NCBI RefSeq assembly: GCF_003385235.1
Contig: NZ_PQIA01000024.1
Span: 19,354 to 83,353, forward strand
Length of the DNA: 64,000 nucleotides
Source of the DNA: Amycolatopsis circi
GTDB lineage: Bacteria; Actinomycetota; Actinomycetes; Mycobacteriales; Pseudonocardiaceae
Reading direction: 5' to 3'
Shown: piece by piece, positions 59,837-64,000 of the stretch
How the letters are laid out: each line of letters starts with the position of its first letter
How positions within the stretch are numbered: position 1 is the stretch's first letter
Position numbers and translations under genes: made by a program
Notes under the pieces: model-generated
What the model saw: only the letters and a program-made list of their open reading frames with translations
Told to the model about the DNA's origin: nothing
Databases searched by the model: none

Positions 59837-61299
59837 CCATCGATTCGAGCATCGCCCTCGACCGCACCCGGTTCTTCATCGACGGCGTCTGGACCGAGCC
59901 GAAGAGCGACGAAACCCATCTCGCCCTGGAAGCCGCCACCGAGGAACCGCTGGGCCGCGCCGCGCTGGGCTCCGCCGCCGACATCGACGCTGCCGTCCGC
60001 GCCGCCCGTCGTGCGCTCGACGAGGGGCCTTGGGGCCGGATGACCGCTGCCGAACGCGCGGCGACGATGCGCCGGTTCGCGGCGGCTTTGGCGGCCCGCG
60101 CCACCGACACCGCGACGCTGGTGAGCCGGGAGAACGGCATGCCGATCGGGCTGTCGAACGCCTTCAACGGGGACGCGCCGGCCGGGCTGCTGACCATGTA
60201 CGCGGACCAGATCGAGGCGACGCAACTGGAGGAAATCCGGCCGAGCGCGTCCGGATCGACGGTCGTGCGCCGCGCGCCAGTAGGCGTGGTCGCGGCGATC
60301 ACGCCGTGGAACTACCCGCAGGTGCTCGCGATGATGAAGATCGCGCCGGCGCTCGCCGCGGGCTGCACCGTGGTGCTCAAGCCGTCGCCGGAAACCGCGC
60401 TCGACGGGTACGTTTTCGCCGACGCCGCCGCGGAAGCCGGGCTGCCGCCGGGCGTGCTCAACATCGTGGTCGCCGGTCGCGAAGCCGGTGCCGCGCTGGT
60501 GTCCCACCCGCTGGTGGACAAGGTCGCGTTCACCGGATCCACCGCCGCGGGCCGGACCATCGGCGCGGAATGCGGGCGGCTGATCCGCCGATGCACGCTG
60601 GAACTGGGCGGGAAATCGGCGGCCATCGTGCTCGACGACGCGGACCTCGACACCTTCGTCGCCGGTCTCGACAACGCCTGCTTCCAGAACAACGGCCAGA
60701 CCTGCACCGTCCAGTCCCGCATTCTCGCCCCGCGCTCGCGCTACGCCGAGGTGGTCGACGCGGTCGCGCAGTACGCGCGCGAAATGGTGCTGGGCGATCC
60801 GCTCGACCCGGCCGTCACGTGCGGTCCCATGGCCAGCAAGGCACAGCTCGACCGAGTTCTCGGCTACCTCGAACTGGGCCGCGCCTCCGACGCCCGGTTG
60901 GTGGCGGGCGGCGGCCGTCCCGCCGCGCTGTCCCGCGGCTGGTTCGTCGAGCCGACGGTGTTCGCCGACGTGGACAACCGCGAGCGGATCGCGCAGGAGG
61001 AGATCTTCGGCCCGGTCGTCACCATCACCCCCTACGAGGACGAGGACGACGCGGTCCGCCTCGCCAACGACAGCGAATACGGGCTCGGCGGCTCGGTCTG
61101 GACCGCCGACGAGGACCGCGGCCTCGCCCTCGCCCGCCGCGTGCGGACCGGGACCATCGGCCTCAACTACTACCTGCAGGACCTCGGCGCGCCGTTCGGC
61201 GGGATGAAGGGCAGCGGCGTCGGCCGCGAACTCGGGCCCGAGGCGCTCGACAGCTACCTGGAATTCCAGTCCGTCTACGCCAGCGCCGCCCAGCTCTGA
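59833..61299 (+). CDS. NAD(P)-dependent aldehyde dehydrogenase
   Basis: The 488-residue enzyme has the family motifs: PVGVVAAITPWNYPQVLAMM, KPSPETALDGYVFADAAAEA, FTGSTAAGRTIGAECG, LELGGKSAAIVLDDADLD with the general-base Glu, and NNGQTCTVQSRILAP with the catalytic Cys. The C-terminus has EEIFGPVVTITPYEDEDDA. The start is TTG, chosen because a perfect AAGGAGG ends 4 bases before it and TTGA overlaps the previous stop. It closes the tightly coupled run before a terminator. It probably oxidises the aldehyde made by the alcohol dehydrogenase or a retro-aldol step. Confidence 0.94.
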   Translation: MTIDSSIALDRTRFFIDGVWTEPKSDETHLALEAATEEPLGRAALGSAADIDAAVRAARRALDEGPWGRMTAAERAATMRRFAAALAARATDTATLVSRENGMPIGLSNAFNGDAPAGLLTMYADQIEATQLEEIRPSASGSTVVRRAPVGVVAAITPWNYPQVLAMMKIAPALAAGCTVVLKPSPETALDGYVFADAAAEAGLPPGVLNIVVAGREAGAALVSHPLVDKVAFTGSTAAGRTIGAECGRLIRRCTLELGGKSAAIVLDDADLDTFVAGLDNACFQNNGQTCTVQSRILAPRSRYAEVVDAVAQYAREMVLGDPLDPAVTCGPMASKAQLDRVLGYLELGRASDARLVAGGGRPAALSRGWFVEPTVFADVDNRERIAQEEIFGPVVTITPYEDEDDAVRLANDSEYGLGGSVWTADEDRGLALARRVRTGTIGLNYYLQDLGAPFGGMKGSGVGRELGPEALDSYLEFQSVYASAAQL

Positions 61300-61309
61300 C
61301 CCAGCGCCG

Positions 61310-61338
61310 CCCCGGGGCCGCACCGTGCGGCCCCGGGG
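61310..61338 (+). terminator. 13-bp hairpin after the aldehyde dehydrogenase gene
   Basis: CCCCGGGGCCGCA pairs with TGCGGCCCCGGGG around a 3-base loop, 11 bp past the stop codon. It may end most transcription of the long operon before the beta-propeller gene. Confidence 0.7.
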
Positions 61339-61361
61339 ACCGACCGCGGAGGAGAAGACCC

Positions 61362-62966
61362 GTGCCCCCTGTTCGACGCCTGCGCTCTGTCGCGCTCGCC
61401 CTCGCGCTTGCCCTGCCCCTGACCGCTGTCCCGGACGCTGCCGCCGCCACCCGCTACCGGGTCCAGCGGCTGGTCAGCGGCACCACGCTGCACTCGCCGA
61501 ACGGCATCGCCCTCGCCCCGAACGGCGACCTGCTCACCGCCAGCCTCGCCAGCGAAACCATTTCCGCGGTGGACCCGCGCACCGGACGGAACCACACCCT
61601 CGTCGGCCCGCGCGACGGCCGTTCCGACGACCTCGCGGTGGCCCCCTCCGGCGAAATCCTGTGGACCGACCCGGTCGGCGGCGTGGTGAAAGGCCGCGCG
61701 CCGGACGGCCGGATCCGCACCGTCGCCCGCGACCTGCCCGGCGTCAACTCCATCGCGTTCGACCGGTCCGGCCAGCACCTGTACGTCGGGCAGCTGACCT
61801 TCGCCGACGCGCTGTGGGAGATCGACCTCGCCGGCCAGGCCGCGCCCCGCCTCGTCGTGCGCGATCCGGGCGGGCTCAACGCGTTCGCCTTCGGACCGGA
61901 CGGCATGATCTACGCGCCGCGATCGAAATACGGGGAAGTAGCCCGGGTCGATCCGCGAACCGGAGCGATTTCGGTGCTGGCCCAAGGATTCCGGCAGCCG
62001 GTGTCCGTGCGTTTCGATCCGCGGAACCGCCTCTACGCGCTCGACGGCGCGACCGGTCAGCTGGCCCGGATCGACCCGGACGGCGCCAAGCACACCGTGG
62101 CGATGCTGCCCGCCGCGGACGACAACATGATCATCGACCCCAACGGGCACGCCTATGTCAGCAACATGGCCGACAGTTCCGTCTCCCGGGTGGACCTGAA
62201 CACCGGCGCTGTCACGGTCATTACGTCCAGCCGACTGGCTTTCCCCGCAGATCTCGCCTCCGACGGGCGCACGCTCTACATCGCGGACGCGACCGCGCTG
62301 CGCACCGTGAACCCGCGCACCGGTGCGGTCGACGAAATCCAGCGTCGGCTGTCGTCCTCGCTGGAGTTTCCGTCCGGCATCAGCGTCACCGCAGGGCATT
62401 TCGTGCTCACCTCGGAGCTGATCGGGTCCGTCCAGGTGGTGGACCGCCGCAACGGGAAGGTTGTCCGAGAGGTGCACGGCCTCGACAATCCCGCGGACGC
62501 CGTCGAACTGTCCGACGGCAGCCTGGTGATTTCCGAACCCGCGAAGGGCAGGCTGCTGCGCGTCGTCGGCGAGGACGTCCGTCCGCTGGCGGAAAACCTC
62601 GGCGCACCAACAGGTCTTGCGGTCGCGAAGCGCGGGACAGTTCTGGTCGCCGATGCTCGCGGCCGTCTCGTCGAGGTCGAACCCGCCGCCGGAAAGGTCG
62701 TCGAACGAGCTGCCGGGCTCGGCGGACTGCGGGCCGTCGCGGTCCGGCCGGACGGAACGGCCGTCGTCCTCGACGCCACCGGTCACCGCGTGCTTTCGGT
62801 GAACCGGCAAGGAAAAACCGAGGTGCTGGCGACCGGGCTCGACGTCGGCTGCCTCGACGTCCCGTACGCCCGCTCCGGCGGTCTCGCGCTCGGCTCCAAC
62901 GGGACTGTCTACGTCGCCGCGGACCGCGACAACGCCGTCGACGCGATCCGGAAGACCCGCGGATGA
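61362..62966 (+). CDS. Secreted SMP-30/NHL-type beta-propeller protein
   Basis: The 534-residue product has a signal peptide (RRLRSVALALALALPLTAV, likely cut after AAA near residue 27). Repeated four-stranded blades follow, with motifs such as SPNGIALAPNGDLLTASL, INSIAFDRSGQHLYVGQ-like repeats, GGLNAFAFGPDGMIYAP and FRQPVSVRFDPRNRLYALDG, roughly every 40-45 residues. This fits a lactonase-type or NHL propeller outside the membrane. Some relatives hydrolyse lactones, others bind ligands. GGAGG is 9 bases before the GTG. Its stop overlaps the next gene. It may handle the substrate outside the cell before import. Confidence 0.8.
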   Translation: MPPVRRLRSVALALALALPLTAVPDAAAATRYRVQRLVSGTTLHSPNGIALAPNGDLLTASLASETISAVDPRTGRNHTLVGPRDGRSDDLAVAPSGEILWTDPVGGVVKGRAPDGRIRTVARDLPGVNSIAFDRSGQHLYVGQLTFADALWEIDLAGQAAPRLVVRDPGGLNAFAFGPDGMIYAPRSKYGEVARVDPRTGAISVLAQGFRQPVSVRFDPRNRLYALDGATGQLARIDPDGAKHTVAMLPAADDNMIIDPNGHAYVSNMADSSVSRVDLNTGAVTVITSSRLAFPADLASDGRTLYIADATALRTVNPRTGAVDEIQRRLSSSLEFPSGISVTAGHFVLTSELIGSVQVVDRRNGKVVREVHGLDNPADAVELSDGSLVISEPAKGRLLRVVGEDVRPLAENLGAPTGLAVAKRGTVLVADARGRLVEVEPAAGKVVERAAGLGGLRAVAVRPDGTAVVLDATGHRVLSVNRQGKTEVLATGLDVGCLDVPYARSGGLALGSNGTVYVAADRDNAVDAIRKTRG

Positions 62967-63835
62967 CCGCACGGGAGTTCCGGTTCGGCGTCAACCTGCT
63001 CACGCCGTCCTCGCGCACGAAATGGCGGGCGCGGTGCCGCGAAGCCGAAGACCTCGGCTACGACGTCATCGCCGTCGCCGACCACCTGGGCATGCCCGCG
63101 CCGTTGCCCGCGCTTGTCTCGGCGGCCGAAGCCACCACCCGGCCCCAGCTCGCGGTGTTCGTGCTCAACTCCGGGTTCTACCGTCCCGCGCTGCTGGCCC
63201 GCGATCTCGCCGGCACCGGTGCGCTGGTGGACGGACGCCTGGAGGTCGCGCTCGGAACCGGCTACGTCAAAGCGGAATTCGACCGCGCCGGGATTCCCTG
63301 GCGCAGCGCGTCCGAACGGGTCGACCACCTCGAGCGCACCGTGCTGGAGGTGGGGCGGCTCCTCGCGGACCCGGAGCACCGTCCGAGCCCGGTCCGGCGG
63401 CCGCCGCTGTGCGTCGCGGGCAACGGCGACCGGGTCCTGCGGATCGCCGCCGAACACGCCGACATCGTCGCGTTCAGCGGGGCCGCACCCGGGCAACACC
63501 CCGGGACGCTCCGGTTCCTCGGCGGGGACGCGCTCGCCGCCCGCGTGGACCACGTGCGGCAAGCGGCCCCGCACCGCTTCGACGACCTCGAACTCAACCT
63601 GCTGGTCCACGCCGTTGCCCTCGACGGCGACCGCCAGTCCGCAGCCGACCGGCTGCCCCGGTTCGAGGCACAACAGATCGACTTGGCGCAGGTGCCCACT
63701 GTCCTTTCCGGACCTCCGGCGGAGATCGCGGAAACCCTTCACCAGCACCGGAAGACGTTCGGCGTCAGCTACGTCACGGTGCCCGAACCGGCGATGCGCG
63801 ATTTCGCTCGCGTCATCGCCGCGATGAGGAGCTGA
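62963..63835 (+). CDS. Luciferase-like F420-type oxidoreductase (second copy)
   Basis: The 290-residue protein is a second TIM-barrel luciferase-like enzyme: FRFGVNLLTPSSRTKWRARC, AEDLGYDVIAVADHLGMPAP, FVLNSGFYRPALLARDLAGT and GRLEVALGTGYVKAEFDRAG. It is more like the MSMEG_2516-type F420 group than the first copy is, so the two are not recent duplicates. ATG overlaps the propeller stop as ATGA. It lies 5 bp before an acyl-CoA dehydrogenase gene. Confidence 0.85.
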   Translation: MTAREFRFGVNLLTPSSRTKWRARCREAEDLGYDVIAVADHLGMPAPLPALVSAAEATTRPQLAVFVLNSGFYRPALLARDLAGTGALVDGRLEVALGTGYVKAEFDRAGIPWRSASERVDHLERTVLEVGRLLADPEHRPSPVRRPPLCVAGNGDRVLRIAAEHADIVAFSGAAPGQHPGTLRFLGGDALAARVDHVRQAAPHRFDDLELNLLVHAVALDGDRQSAADRLPRFEAQQIDLAQVPTVLSGPPAEIAETLHQHRKTFGVSYVTVPEPAMRDFARVIAAMRS

Positions 63836-63840
63836 TCCTG

Positions 63841-64000
63841 ATGGCTCGTTTGGCGCGGACCGCGGGTTTGTCGGATGTGCAGCAGGAGATTCTGTCCACG
63901 GTGCGGTCGTTCGTGGACAAGGAGATCATCCCGCACGCGCAGGCGCTGGAGCACGCCGACGAGTACCCGGCGGAGATCGTCGAGGGCATGAAGGAGATGG
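63841..64000 (+). CDS. Acyl-CoA dehydrogenase, N-terminal part (runs off window)
   Basis: The 53 residues visible, beginning MARLARTAGLSDVQQEILST, then VRSFVDKEIIPHAQALEHAD and EYPAEIVEGMKEM, match the N-terminal helical domain of acyl-CoA dehydrogenases, flavoenzymes that make the 2,3-double bond in beta-oxidation. The active-site region is beyond the window. It continues the catabolic gene run. Confidence 0.8.
   Translation, partial: MARLARTAGLSDVQQEILSTVRSFVDKEIIPHAQALEHADEYPAEIVEGMKEM

Overview
The window looks like a high-GC actinomycete of the Pseudonocardiaceae type, with Amycolatopsis the best guess. The reasons are the very GC-rich third codon positions, frequent GTG starts, a type VII secretion accessory cluster (EspG, WXG/proline-rich protein, DUF3558 lipoprotein), DUF5753-type helix-turn-helix regulators, a MAB_1171c-like membrane protein beside an ImmA/IrrE peptidase, and two F420-type luciferase-fold oxidoreductases. 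No rRNA or complete tRNA gene was seen. All family assignments are from reading the sequence; no database was searched.

Layout. (1) 1-7135: a four-gene minus-strand ESX accessory operon (630-3867), then a secreted NucA/NucB-type DNase with a small downstream gene (4679-6580). Three decayed type I-E-like CRISPR remnants lie around them (333-423, 4105-4211, 6680-6891) and no cas gene is present. (2) 7136-20549: plasmid-like or conjugative-element genes. They include a 1707-residue MobF relaxase-helicase, a zinc-ribbon protein, a 198-bp nested inverted-repeat structure, a coiled-coil protein, an IS110-family insertion, a single-strand DNA-binding protein and two helix-turn-helix regulators. (3) 20739-33492: one long minus-strand module with two tandem DUF4192 proteins, a prim-pol primase, a ParB-like protein, a class II glutamine amidotransferase overlapping an amidoligase, DprA, a frameshifted GP88-like gene, a mini LuxR-type regulator and several unknowns. 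Most of its gene junctions carry strong hairpins. (4) 34295-39277: a more chromosome-like stretch with an MFS exporter, a diguanylate cyclase, an HxlR regulator, an ImmA/IrrE peptidase and a DUF6545-like membrane protein. It ends at a tRNA-3'-end-like sequence and a decayed gene fragment, a possible element boundary. (5) 40084-64000: a catabolic gene cluster, all on the plus strand.

How the catabolic genes fit together. A TetR regulator (40084) sits beside an MHS-type importer, an MmgE/PrpD enzyme and a large run of genes joined by start/stop overlaps: hydantoinase/carboxylase A and B subunits, an AMP-forming acyl-CoA ligase, a cyclase-family hydrolase, a thiolase-fold/DUF35 pair, an F420-type oxidoreductase, a fused indolepyruvate-type 2-oxoacid oxidoreductase, an FAD-linked hydroxyacid dehydrogenase, a zinc alcohol dehydrogenase, a family III CoA-transferase and an aldehyde dehydrogenase. 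After a terminator come a secreted beta-propeller protein, a second F420-type enzyme and the start of an acyl-CoA dehydrogenase. The palindrome CGACA-N3-TGTCG occurs at the tetR start, over the importer promoter and over the hyuA-like promoter. This suggests one TetR-controlled regulon for uptake, CoA activation, carboxylation or hydrolysis, and beta-oxidation-like or retro-aldol breakdown of an unidentified acid or cyclic compound. The substrate cannot be read from the sequence.

The items most worth a second look are the TetR regulon and its unusual enzyme set, the amidoligase/glutamine amidotransferase pair inside a plasmid-maintenance module, and the nested inverted repeat at 13928-14125.
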